A DNA stretch of 64,000 nt from Vermamoeba vermiformis (Eukaryota > Tubulinea > Echinamoebida): positions 124,001 to 188,000 of the forward strand of contig JBEWZL010000145.1 in NCBI GenBank assembly GCA_045837725.1, written 5' to 3'. Positions 11,063 through 21,782 of the stretch are shown one piece after another (within the stretch, counting starts at the first letter, position 1; every line of letters begins with the position of its first letter). Position numbers and translations under genes: made by a program. The notes beneath the pieces were generated by a model. It searched no databases, had not been told where the DNA came from, and was given only the letters and a program-made list of their open reading frames with translations.

Positions 11063-12826
11063 TTACTTAGTAGACGGCGAGAAATCGAGTTTTCCACGAG
11101 CAGTGCCTTGCTGCTTTTTGTTTTTCTTTTTTTTGTTCTTTTTATTTGAACTGTGTTGCTTAGCATCGAGATGTTCGTTAGTCTTTTGGATCTTCGTTGC
11201 TGGCTCTTCACTTTCAATATCATCCCCACGTTCTTCATCAGATCCGTCATAATCCATTGTATCGTGGTCGCTCTGATGTCCATTGTTATCAGAATCCAAT
11301 TTTACTGGTGTTTTCGGAGAATTTAATTTCGTTGGTGTAGCAAATGGTCCAATTGAATTTTGACGCACTAATTTCTTGGCTTTCGGACTCGGCATCAATT
11401 TCAATGCTTCGTAACGGTCCTCTAACGCCTTTACTTTCGGTATTATAGTCGGTAGGTCAGTGCCGGTATGGTCTTTGGAATAAACATAGACGTATTGTTC
11501 CAAGAACGCAGAAGGCAGCATTAAACTGATGTCTTCGGGGTGTTTCCTCGAAGCTCGGTCACTATCACTCGCATAAAACCACGTCTTCAGCAGCGGATGT
11601 TCGTTCTTCAGCGCGTAGTTGTACGAGACTGGCGAGACAAAAGCATTGGGCAGTTCATTCAAAGCACTGCTAATCACTTCTGTCATGCCTTGCGGGGACT
11701 TCTTCGCATCCAGTTTGATCTTGCACGCTAATTTGTATAATTTTCGTTCTCGTAGTTGTTTAATGAGGCCACGTGCTCGAACCATTTTCGGATCTGTTGA
11801 CCTCGATCGTTCAATCTCTTCAATAACGGTGTCTGTTAATGTATAATAACTGTCTAGTGTTGGATCCACTAAAATCTCATCGATTCGAAGATACTCGCTA
11901 GCTTCAGTTAGAATATCTCCGATCATATGCTCCACAGCTAATTATTGGAATTAAATTAGCAAATTCATTCGAGGAATTAAAATCAAACCATTTGTACCTT
12001 TGATTACGGGATGAGAATAGACCTCGCGATGAAATGAATAGCACTGAAAACAGTTGGTGAATGTTAAACTCTTCTTTTTCACCGAAACAGATGTGTCGCT
12101 CTTCTTCATCTGTTTTTCTAATTTCACTGAACTGCATCAATCGGGTAAAGACGTTGCCTAATAAAGTTAAAAATCAGATCTCAAATCAAAATAGATAATT
12201 AGCGTACTAGCATCTAATCCAAGGTTGGCAGCATAACAGTCTCGTGCTAAATAGTCAAATTTATCGACGTCGATGCTGTTGTACGGATTTGACACGACTT
12301 CAAACATGAAAAGCTTATTCTTTGGCCAGCTGGCCGGCACTTTGCCGAGAATAATATAGCAAATATTATCGATATCACTAGGGCTTAGTCCTAATGACTG
12401 GGGAATATTTGCTAATATATTACGCAATAAAACCCCAGATGCGTGTTCATGAAATTTGGGATATTTTCTTTTTAATTCTGCATTCTTGGCTAAAAATACG
12501 TCTTCAAATGTGTGGCTGAATGGTCCGTGGCCTAAATCATGACATAATGCTGCTATTTCAATATGAAAAATATCCTCGTCTGTAATAATTTTGCCTTCTG
12601 GACTTCTTTTCTTTAATTCGCGCATCCACTTGCCAGCTAAATAACAAGTGCCTATTGAATGTTCAAATCTATTATGCGATGCACCGGGGAACACAAAATA
12701 AGCCCCGCCAAGTTGTTTTAAACAGCGCAGTCGTTGGAAGATCGGCGTATCAATAATTTTGAATAGCCTCTTGTCCAATGAGATCAAGCCATGAATAGGG
12801 TCGTGTATTTGTCTTTGGTTCTCCAT
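11063..12826 (-). CDS. SAMHD1: SAMHD1-like HD-domain dNTP triphosphohydrolase (with apparent frameshift)
   Basis: Family enzymes cleave dNTPs to nucleosides plus triphosphate. The protein starts MENQRQIHDPIHGLISLD, without an N-terminal SAM domain. The HD metal site is complete: HNRFEHSIG, CHDLGHGPFSHTF and FDYLARD. The allosteric/C-lobe follows with RVFTRLMQFSEIRKTDEEER and DEILVDPTLDSYYTLTDTV. The tail is long, acidic then lysine-rich. Two introns (about 12159-12208 and 11939-11999). Between residues HQLF and QCYSFHREVYSHP (near 12047-12052, a run of four A on the plus strand) the frame changes by one nucleotide with no plausible intron. The rest is well conserved, so a homopolymer sequencing error is as likely as a real lesion. 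Confidence 0.88.
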
Positions 12827-12967
12827 TTGTGGTTCTTGATCTGTCAAAAATAACAAAATAAAAAATATTTTTTTGGGTCGGAAAAACTCCGCAATAAAAT
12901 ATCAGCTTATTAACGACTAATAGAACTCTTAATAGTAGGCTAATATTTAACTAGTGTTATATATTTA

Positions 12968-14483
12968 TTATTTACAATTAGAGTTATTTTTGGCCTTCAG
13001 TAATCGCGACAACCTCTGTAAAAAAGAATTAACGGATCAGCACCTGAATACTCGATAATATGAATGATATTAATATGGACTTACTCTCAAATATCTCTTT
13101 ATAAGCCTTGCTAGCCATAGACTCGGGGCACTGTTCAATGTACGACTTGCCTTCGTCGCATGAACGAGCAATCATCGGATCCAACGGAATAGCGCCCAAA
13201 AAGGTCAAATTGAGCTCTTCGCACATCTTCTTAGCACCACCAGTAGAGGGTGCGAAGATCTTAGTCTCAGTCTGAACGGATCTAGTCAATAAAAATTTCG
13301 GGATTTTGGATGTGGCTTAGACTTACGTGGCATTTAGGACAAACGAATCCACTCATGTTCTCGATGACTCCTATAATAGGGATATTGACTTTCTTGCAGA
13401 AATTGATTTCTTTTCGCACATCCAACAGCGCAACTTCCTGATCGCGACAAAAAAGTTAGATCTCCGTTACACGAGCTTGCACCATGCAGCACTTACTTGT
13501 GGCGTGGTGACTATGACTGCACCATCGACATTCGCGGTTTTTAAGTACTGCACGATGGAAAGATGTTCGTCTGAAGTGCCCGGCGGTGTATCGACCACGA
13601 GGTAGTCCAATTCACTCCAATACACATCGCGCAAGAACTGCTTAATAAGACCTAATATGATATAGTGTCAGTATCATAACGACTGGTATATTTTAATTGA
13701 CTAAGCGATTTTTGGGCTTCGCGATCTAGCGTTCAGATTCGGGATCTTGCTTACCATTCTTTTTAGGACCACGCCAAATAACGGCCTCGTCAGGACTATT
13801 TAATAAGAAGCCTACTGACATGACGACTAAGTTTTCATCGACGGGCACAGGCTCCCAGCCCAAACTTGTTTTCGTCTTAACAGATTCGTTCTCTAAGCCG
13901 ACGATCTTTGGGATTGAAGGACCGCAGATATCAATATCGAGCAAGCCAACCTGTATAATAGTAACCGAAGTTAATATCTCAAATTGGAAAAGTAGATCTC
14001 GAATTTTCAATCGATCTTCGGTTGCATCCAGAATTATTGACGTTTATAAACTGGTGGCATAAATCTTACTTGTATATTGTATTGTTAATTACGTACTTGT
14101 CTGTCCTTAATGCTGGACAAAAAGAAAGAAAGTTGAGAGGACACGGTGCTCTTGCCAACACCGCCTTTGCCAGACAAGACCAATATTTTGTGTTTAATTG
14201 TCGACAATCGTTCTGCGATCAACGGAATATCTAGGGAAATAAATTGAATTAAATAAATATTTTATTTGAATATTTTTTGTAATTATTATTGAATTTTTGG
14301 TTACAGATTTACTGTATAATTACCTGGATCAGGACCCTTAGGTGTAGTAGAACATATTTTTTGATTAGGACAGCCTTCGCACGCTGAAGATTTGCCTGCT
14401 TGTTCAGATTGAGTGCCCGGGCAGTGTTCTGGCGGAGGTTGAACGAGTTCTTGTCCTCCTGCGGTTTCAGCTGTAGCGGACAT
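12968..14483 (-). CDS. NUBP1: NUBP1/Nbp35, cytosolic Fe-S scaffold P-loop ATPase
   Basis: Scaffold of the cytosolic iron-sulfur assembly (CIA) pathway. The N-terminus carries the four-cysteine cluster site ([10 protein letters not shown] then [11 protein letters not shown]). Next come the deviant Walker [60 protein letters not shown], and the C-terminal CxxC within [12 protein letters not shown], which coordinates the bridging cluster. Seven exons; the intron at 13272-13327 is read as ending GTTCAG so that the next exon begins TETKIFAP, matching the family. Four of its six introns contain RGATCY. It stands head-to-head with DNLZ. Its client pathway includes DDX11, also in this window. Confidence 0.97.
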
Positions 14484-14591
14484 TATATGATATATATGTG
14501 GTCTTATATACAATACAATAGATAGACTGATTATCTAGTATTCGGATCTTCGAGAACAAAAACGCACGCGACGCGAGATCTCTTTACAAAG

Positions 14592-14597
14592 CACGTG
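14592..14597. promoter_or_regulatory. CACGTG E-box in the NUBP1/DNLZ bidirectional promoter
   Basis: CACGTG sits 69 nt upstream of the DNLZ start and 108 nt upstream of the NUBP1 start within a 183-nt divergent gap (14484-14666). Position resembles the CACGTG sites before RGP1, the acidic protein and the CNMT-like gene. Confidence 0.35.
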
Positions 14598-14666
14598 TAT
14601 GACATGAATGGTCGTGCGCTGAGCTCTACTCGTACATCAATTGACCAGCATATTACCACAGAAGAT

Positions 14667-15629
14667 ATGTTGCCGAAACGTAAGTAAAGGAGACTGACTT
14701 GCAAACTGAAAATTAACTCCGACTCCGATCTGACCAATTATTATGCAAATTTATTAAAAATTATTTTTATTTTATCGAATGGGCATACTGGTGAAAGCTA
14801 CATACAAGGCCTTATTATCATAATTATTGAAATTATTTGAACTCACCAAATTAATTTTCTAGAGCTCGTGACGCATATTGTGCGCAATGCAAAATCACTA
14901 TTAAGGCCAATTAATGCCAAGAATTATTCAATATTTTCCAGCAAACAAACCAAAAATAAGACAAGCAAAGCAGATCACGATCCAAAGTCAATCTGGAACA
15001 AATCCAGCTCTGCTTCACCTTTACGAACCTCATCAAATACACGAACACAAAATACTATAGTAGCCCGTTTATTATCAACTGAAGCGAAGAAGAAAATAGA
15101 GCCACAACATTCCATCGATCGAGATCCAACCAAGTTCACGGAACACATCACCGAAGACGAAACACTAGAAATCACTTCAAATGCCCCTGAAGACGATACT
15201 ATCACTGGCGGTGATGGCACACAAGTCCTCGGACGGCTAGATCCGAACAGAAAGCTAACGATGGTTTTCACGTGCAATGTGTGCAACACGCGCAGTGCCA
15301 AACAGTTCAGTTGGCTCGCATATTACCACGGTGTCGTGCTCGTGACGTGTCCTGGCTGCGACAACAAGCACTTGATCGCGGATCGACTGCACTGGTTCGA
15401 CGGCATGAGCGTCGAAGATTATTTGGCCAACAAGGGCCAGACAGTGACCAAGGCGCAAGTGTTCGAAGAGAGCATGTTTGACGGCCTCAGCGAGGAGAAT
15501 AAGAAAGAGATTATGGACGCGTGGGCCGGCAAGGACAAGAAGGAGGGCGAGAAGAGTAGCACTAGCACTAGCGTTAATAATAATCATAATGAAGAGACTA
15601 CGACTGAGACTAAAGCTAAGTCAGAGTAA
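14667..15629 (+). CDS. DNLZ: DNL-type zinc finger protein, mitochondrial Hsp70 escort (Zim17/HEP1)
   Basis: Keeps mitochondrial Hsp70 soluble for import and Fe-S cluster assembly. Exon 1 is only MLPK plus one base (14667-14679); after a roughly 180-nt intron the protein continues QLVTHIVRNAKSLLRPINAK, rich in basic and hydroxylated residues as a mitochondrial presequence should be. The DNL zinc finger has TCNVCNTRSAKQFS and VTCPGCDNKHLIADRLHWF: two CxxC pairs and the Asp-Asn-(K)-His-Leu motif. The C-terminal tail is a low-complexity KEGEKSSTSTSVNNN stretch not typical of the family. Stop TAA at 15627-15629. Confidence 0.93.
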
Positions 15630-15827
15630 TGTCTATGACCGAGTAGATAATTTTTGTAAATAAAAAGGCGTAATCAAGGATCCATTGAAGCCATTCGACC
15701 ACTTGCTCTTCGTTCGATCCGCTGGTAAATTAAACATCTACGGCATTAATTTTAAGCATATTTGTTATTGTTACATGTACACGTGCAATTACATTCAACG
15801 ACTCTTTAGAGCGCGTTTTGTTCGTTA

Positions 15828-16591
15828 TTATTCAGTCATCGGTTCAGGAGCTCCGTTCTGTGCTTCAGCTGCGGCCCCTTCGCCTTCTTTCTTGAAATAT
15901 TCATCTTCGTGCCACACTGTAGTCGTATAATATCATTAGTTTCCATTTAAGAAAGTAATAGAGCGGATCCATTTTTTTTTTTGATCGTTACATGACGTTA
16001 TAAAACGGTATAATTCAGTTATACGCTTATATATATGTATTGAGCAATAGTAATACTCAAATTAGAGTATGTATTGCTGAAGAATACGCAAAGAGTTTTC
16101 TAGCAACGGTCGAATGACTTACCTGCTTTCGGTGCAGAGTTGATAGATGGCCGTGAATAATTAATCTTCAAAACTTTTCCGTAAAATTCAGCATTATTCA
16201 TATTATCCAAAGCATGTGCTGCATCTTCAGCTGACTCAAATTCGATAAATGCAAAACTTCTGTGAACGTCTGGAAATAGAATAAAAAAATTAGTAAAAAT
16301 ACAGGACCTATTTATAATTAATTTATAGTGTGTAGATTTTGATTTAATTGGTTCGTTGAATAGAAATAATTTTTTTGAAATTTATTTTAATTTTAGATCG
16401 AGACGTACTGGTTCCTGGATCAATAGGCAACTGTATTTCTTTAATTTCACCAAATGTAATAAATGCTGCACTTAAGATTCGTTCATTGACATTCTCATCC
16501 AATCCACCTAACCATCGAATTAGTTACCGTGGACTCCTACAATCTTAATATGCAACCTACCAACATATAGCGTCCTCTTTTCGTCAGCCAT
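15828..16591 (-). CDS. RRM protein resembling the N-terminal half of cyclophilin E (PPIE/Cyp33)
   Basis: Small RNA-binding protein. It opens MADEKRTLYVGGLDENVNER (RNP2 = LYVGGL, spliced across a GTAGGT intron), then FITFGEIKEIQLPIDPG, and RNP1-like RSFAFIEFESAEDAAHALDN, followed by MNNAEFYGKVLKINYSRP. This matches PPIE more than other RRMs, and the linker VWHEDEYFKKEGEG resembles the PPIE linker. The gene then stops (TAA at 15828-15830) with no cyclophilin domain. Three introns. Its start is 107 nt from the start of the divergent ubiquitin-like gene. Alternatively it is a generic single-RRM splicing factor. Confidence 0.82.
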
Positions 16592-16698
16592 TGTTGTTGT
16601 GTTATGTTTGGAACAAAGGACGAATAAAATGGAGAAAAATACTGGTGACAAGTCAACGAGCATTTTTTCTTAGCGACGAGCAGAAGAACACGTCTAAT
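16592..16698. promoter_or_regulatory. Bidirectional promoter, RRM gene / tandem ubiquitin-like gene
   Basis: Only 107 nt separate the two divergent start codons. The sequence is open in the plus frame of the ubiquitin-like gene, but the ATG at 16699 gives the expected MQV start of a ubiquitin fold, so the upstream in-frame leader is taken as 5' UTR. Confidence 0.4.
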
Positions 16699-17169
16699 AT
16701 GCAAGTTATAATTTGTGACTTAAGCAGAACATATGCGATACGAGTAGAGTCCAATACAACCGTGGAAGAGCTCAAACTTAAAATTCAAAATGCATCTGGT
16801 TGTCCGGTTGAAAAACAATTCCTCGTAGACTGCACGCAAAAAATTCCCTTAAATGACAATAATAAGACACTATCAGAATATAATATTCACGACGGATCAC
16901 AGCTAAATTTATCTTTAAAATTACGAGGTGGCGGGATGCAGGTCTTTGTCAAACTAGCCACAGGTCAAACAGTTACACTAGATCTAGAATTAAACGACTC
17001 AGTGGAGAATATTAAACAACTTGTTATTGAACGAGGTTGGGTGCCTGACAACTGTGAAGCACAGATTCTGCACCACGATCGCGAGTTAGAAGACGGTCGA
17101 TTGCTATGTGATTATAATATTAAGCCTAATGACTCACTATGGATAAGAATTCGAGTTCGCGGAGGCTGA
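16699..17169 (+). CDS. Two fused divergent ubiquitin-like domains, both ending in Arg-Gly-Gly
   Basis: Intronless 156-residue protein. Domain 1 (residues 1-78) starts MQVIICDLSRTYAIRVESN and ends LSLKLRGG. One extra Gly follows, then domain 2 (80-156) starts MQVFVKLATGQTVTLDLELN and ends RIRVRGG directly before the stop. Both are clearly ubiquitin folds (LEDG, DYNI, LSEYNI motifs) but far from canonical. In domain 2 the Lys48 position reads Arg and the Lys63 position Pro, while the Lys6 and Lys27 positions keep Lys. The exposed C-terminal GlyGly would let the protein be conjugated without processing, as for FAT10 or ISG15; the internal LRGGG junction could be cut by a deubiquitinase. Conjugation is inference. 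Confidence 0.9.
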   Translation: MQVIICDLSRTYAIRVESNTTVEELKLKIQNASGCPVEKQFLVDCTQKIPLNDNNKTLSEYNIHDGSQLNLSLKLRGGGMQVFVKLATGQTVTLDLELNDSVENIKQLVIERGWVPDNCEAQILHHDRELEDGRLLCDYNIKPNDSLWIRIRVRGG

Positions 17170-18046
17170 ATTGAGGACTAGATCTGCTAGAAACTTGACA
17201 CTTAATTTACTTTTACAGCCAAAAGACTCCGAGAACGATTTCAAGTGATTAAGCCCATCTAAAAAGATACTCTTAGTTTAGAATATTAATCAATGCCTAT
17301 TCAACGTTGGATAATGATTGCAAACCGTACTTTTGCAAACCCGAAACGTGCATCTCAGTATGTAAATAAAATTGAACTTTAAAATTGACGTCAATTGTTG
17401 ACATTGATATTTAGAATATACCTTAGTGATGGTGGCGCTAATTAAGAGGAAGAAAAGCAGATCTGTTCTTATGTTGCTCGTAAATTCCGCGTCTGCAATA
17501 TTCCTTGCTTTGAACTTAGACATACAAAGAGATCATACCATACGTATCACAATGGTGCGTATCGTGACGCAACTAACGAGATTAATCGCGAGAGTCACTC
17601 ACAAAGTAAAGCCGATCTTCAACAGCAAACGCGAACCGAGGGATTTTTTCATTTCAAGCGTGAGATTCATTGCCTAAATTGGGTAAATATCTTTCTAAAT
17701 TTCCCCATTTTCGTATTTAATCAAATTGAACTGTGAACAAAATTCGTTGAAGAGCGATTGAATTGGATCGCGTGTTTGAAAAGTTTTCAATGACTATGTT
17801 CTCGAAGGTGTAGGACCGAATTCGCGCCTTAAAACGCTCTGTTTACCGAGAAGTGGCGAAAACGGCTCCAGTTTCATGGTAATTTAGTAATTCCAATGAA
17901 GTTTCTGCGATAATTACGATCCAAGACAAATTTAAGTCCAGTTTCCTTGGAACTCACAAACGTTCGAAGAACACGAGCCGGAATAAATAAAAGGTGCGAC
18001 TTTTGAATTCGTTCTTTTGATATTTTGATTCAACGAGCAACAACAG
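17170..18046. other. 877-nt stretch without a confident gene
   Basis: Between the ubiquitin-like gene and the next plus-strand gene. A minus-strand open frame at 17420-17523 starts MSKFKARNIADAEFTSNIRT and runs up to a GTATAT donor-like site; a plus-strand frame at 17426-17677 overlaps it and contains an ATG at 17551. Neither resembles a family I know and neither shows a convincing second exon. The remaining 370 nt (17680-18046) holds no open frame and is presumably the promoter of the 18047 gene. Confidence 0.3.
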
Positions 18047-18400
18047 ATGGACGACTATAAACAAAAAAAGAAACGACCGGCCTTAGCAGCCGTGTTTAGA
18101 ACAGTTTATGAAAGCCAAAAGATTCACAATACGGAGCCAACGGACGATTTCATTAAAAAAATAAGAGAGGAAAAGCTGCGCATGAAACTGTGGTGTCCAA
18201 CGGATGTCGCTGGAGAAGGCAAAAAAACCAAGTCTAAATACCACACAGTCAAGTTTAATACGAGGAAATATGGAAGTGTTAGGACAAATACAACATCTCG
18301 ACTAGACGATTCTGTTGCTGGTAAAGTTTTTGACGAGTTCGGTTTCGATCCGAACGGACACATCCATTTTAACCAAGAGATAAGCGTGTCACGCTTTTAG
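18047..18400 (+). CDS. Hypothetical protein, 117 residues, intronless
   Basis: Single uninterrupted frame beginning MDDYKQKKKRPALAAVFRTV and ending HFNQEISVSRF. Charged and lysine-rich, with a predicted helical N-terminal half and a C-terminal segment DEFGFDPNGHIHFNQE. No membrane segment or signal peptide. The ATG follows an A-rich leader, and a polyadenylation-like AATAAA at about 18437 follows the stop, so it looks like a real small gene. I do not recognise the family. It is convergent with ZZZ3 (203 nt apart). Confidence 0.65.
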   Translation: MDDYKQKKKRPALAAVFRTVYESQKIHNTEPTDDFIKKIREEKLRMKLWCPTDVAGEGKKTKSKYHTVKFNTRKYGSVRTNTTSRLDDSVAGKVFDEFGFDPNGHIHFNQEISVSRF

Positions 18401-18603
18401 TACTATAGTTGTATAAATTTTGAGATTGATCTTGTAAATAAACTCGTTTGTGTATAGAACACAGTGTGTGCTGCTCGAATGGGCACGTTTAGATCTCGTT
18501 ATCTCTCGAAGGAAAATTTTCCGGGCTTTTCCATAAAACTGTCAAATTACACTGTAATTCGCAGCCTATTTTAAAAGCTTTTTACATCTTATGAACAAAT
18601 AGC

Positions 18604-21311
18604 TTACACCGGCATGTAATTCGGATCTAAGTAAGGTAAGCCTTCAAAGTTGGACAAATCCCCTGCGCCTTGAGTTCCATCTGCGACATAGTACGGTGAT
18701 TTCTCTACCTCTTCTATCTTCCTCATTTTGTGTCCCTTCTTATGCCATTTTGTTTCGAATTTCTTGCCTATACATATTTTACATAGATCGACTGAGTTGT
18801 CGCCAGTACAATCTTCGCAAGACCAACGCGGTCCTACTATCGGTTCTAACCCGCATGAATCGCACTAAAAGTATAGATATTAATATCTTGTATACCTTTC
18901 AAGCGGAATTTGCGATCTAGATCGACGCGAACAATTTTGAAATTTCTGAAACAAATGCCGATCTGCTTACTTTGTATCCCAAATGCACAGCATCAGGTTG
19001 ATTGACTACTCGGATGATAACTTCACGTCCGCCGTTGATCGGCTCTTCTTTAATTTTTGGTTTTTTCGCGCGATCTTCATCTTCGCCGGTACCAGATTCA
19101 GCCTTCCTTTTTCTTGGGACAGTCTTTCCAGGCACCGTAATGACTGGTTGTACGGGCACCTCGTCGTCTTCGTCCATCTTAACCACAGGGGGCACATAAT
19201 ACTCGACATTGCGGGTGCTTTAAAAATAGATCCAGATCAGACTTCTCAAAACTTTCAAAATTTCAATCAAGACTTACTGAATAGTAATTATATGTGGATT
19301 AGTGATCTCAACGGGTGGGATAGGCTTGGTTGAAGGCTTCTTTTTGCTCTAAATCGATGACATTAGGTTCAAAAGGTCGTTACCGATAATAACAGAAATG
19401 AAAACTCATAAATATCTAGCCGGCACTAGATTAATTGATTGCAACAATTTCAAAGTTGTTTCATGAAACAATTGCAATGTTTGAATTCTAAAAGTACCTC
19501 TAAATTGGGGATTTTGCCCGGCACTGGCAGACCTGCTTTGGCTAACTTGATGAAATATTTTTGTACACGGCTTGCCACCTGTATCATAATTCAATCAATA
19601 TTTGCAACATTATAGCATATGAATATGGTATTGCGTGTCGCGTAAGCCAATATAATGCAATTTTCGAGTCGAATTAAAGGTGAAATTAAAGTGACATTTT
19701 GACGCGTGTCAATTGTCCAATTGAATGATCAACGAGACTTGCCTGTTTAGGACTGCGATTGCCCAAGGCACGCGCGATCTTTTCCCAGCGATGTGATTGG
19801 ATGATTTCTTCAGGGTACTCTTCCAACAATCGCTCGAGTTTGCGTTGTTCTTCAGGGGTCCACAGTCTGTTGAACACTTTTTTCTTCTCTTTCACTTCAC
19901 CTGCAGCATTGGTGCCAGGTGCAGCTGTGCCATTGGGCTGTGCTGCTGTTTGAGGTGCTGCTTGTGCCGTTGTTTGTGGTGCTGTGGAGGGCTGTGCGGG
20001 GGTCGTGCTCGTGGGTGCAGCATTGTTATTGGACGCAGTGACAGCAGGAGTTGTCGGGGCTGGATCTGTAGCCAATGTGCTCGAGGCAGCAGGAGTACTC
20101 GGCACACTGGAGGCCGAGGGCGTGTGAGGCATGGGATGAATGCTGCCTGACTCCAATGTGATGTCCTGTGCGCTCTCATTCAACAAATTCACCGCGTCAA
20201 GCAGTGCTTTGTCATTGATGCCTGGCAGCACGTGTGCGTCGTGTCCGTGCAATTCAGGTGTGCTGAGTGCGTGGTCAGTGCCATTGACGTGTAAATGTGT
20301 CTCGTCGTGATGTGCAAGGGACTCATGATCTTTGTGCACAGTCCCATCGTGGCCGTGCTGGTGTTCGCCGTGCTGCGTGTCAAGCACTGGTGCTTCGAGT
20401 GTTGGTGCTGTGCCATTCACTTGTGGCACACTCGCGGGGGCATTTGGATCTGCTGGCGCCGCTGTGCTGCCATTTGCAGGCTCCTCTTTAACCGTGCTAA
20501 TTATCCGTCATTAATTAAATATACTGTTATATTAACGATGCTATAATACGTACGGTATGGGCCTCAATCGGTTGTATTTGTTAATATCAATTTTTGGTAG
20601 TTTGGCGACGGCTTGTCGCTTAGGCAATCGATCTCCTTTCTGTATCGATTATAAATACGTGTATATTTAATATTATAGTATAAATACGCACCTTTTGCAT
20701 AAGATCTTCAACGAACGAGGCGGGATCGTCTAACGCTCGTTCTTTTTCAACCCTTAATACTTCTAAATCTTTCTCTGCTTGTTCTTTTTGTTTTATTAAT
20801 GCTCTCATCATCGAGGCAAGTGTTTCATAACTGCAAATCAATATTAACACCAAGATAACGGTGGATCGCATAAATCAATTATTTGATTCGATTTGTTGGT
20901 ATATAAAATATCCCAAAATATATGTAAATATTATATGGTAATTATTCGTGCAGAAATCAATGCTAATTATAGTAAAATAATTTCGCGTGTATTTTTGGGA
21001 TCGAATAATTATTTCTAGCGTTGTACTTACTCTTCGGTCAGTTTAAATCGTTCATCAAACGGGAATGATATAGGCAATATATCAGGTTCTTTTTCTTCTT
21101 CTTTCTCGACGACAGAATTGTTGGATTTGTCTGCAGTCTGATCGTTCCCGCTGCTACCTTCAGAGACCTCATCTGCACCGTCGTCTCCATCTTTTGTGTC
21201 TTCCTTACTCTCCTCTTCTTCTTCCTTCTTCTCACTCTCTTCGTCTTCAAAGAAGCAGCGGTAGTCTAGCAAGGCAAGATCGCTAATCTCGTCAATGTAA
21301 TCATCAGCCAT
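18604..21311 (-). CDS. ZZZ3: ZZZ3-like chromatin protein with Myb/SANT and ZZ zinc finger
   Basis: ZZZ3 is a histone-reading subunit of the ATAC acetyltransferase complex. Order along the protein: acidic N-terminus from [20 protein letters not shown]; helix [35 protein letters not shown]; a long Ala/Thr/Pro/His-rich low-complexity region; SANT domain [20 protein letters not shown] then [39 protein letters not shown]; a basic stretch; and a C-terminal ZZ finger [19 protein letters not shown] ending with YLDPNYMPV. The Myb-to-KAGxPVPG-to-ZZ-to-LDPNY order is specific to ZZZ3. About seven exons. Its divergent neighbour (CPBP protease) starts 471 nt away. Confidence 0.92.
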
Positions 21312-21782
21312 CACTGGATGCGACAAATGAATCACTATTTTGCAAAAACATACCCAACCGGCTCGGCTTCGGACATCCTCGTGCAAAATGTTCACCTTTC
21401 ACGAAGTTGCTGTGTGTTCGATCTGTGTTTGTGAACGGAAAGTGCTAGATGCGACTTAAAACCGGTCTTTTTGGCTTGGCAAACTTGTCAAAGGTGTCAA
21501 TATGACAATCACCTTCAAACGTCTTACAAATTACTCAAAAAACAACTCGTGGGAATGTTGTTACAAATCCAGATTTAGCATTTGCCAAAAGAGAACGGTT
21601 TATACCTTCGGATTCGTTAGAAATACGTTTAAATACTTGATTACAATACGTTCAAGATATTGGAAGGACATTCTTTTGGTCGGAGGACTTTTCTGCGCAG
21701 ATCCGATTTTGTTAATTTCTTGTTCACAAAGCACATGAAGCACACTCCGTAATCCATGTAACAGCACAAGCACATTATCAAT
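21312..21782. promoter_or_regulatory. Divergent intergenic region, ZZZ3 / CPBP protease
   Basis: 470 nt. An open frame at 21502-21738 (plus) has no recognisable similarity and no codon-like regularity, so I treat it as noise. The segment is presumed to hold both promoters; nothing else stands out. Confidence 0.3.

Noticed and set aside
16591-16698. Upstream in-frame extension of the ubiquitin-like protein
   Set aside because: The MQV start at 16699 is the true beginning of the fold, and the extension would overlap the divergent RRM gene's start.
19797-20150. Cysteine-rich plus-strand frames within ZZZ3
   Set aside because: Shadow of the Ala/Pro/Thr/His low-complexity exon on the minus strand.
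21502-21738. 78-residue plus-strand open frame upstream of the CPBP protease
   Set aside because: No similarity to any family, no splice support, lies in a divergent promoter.
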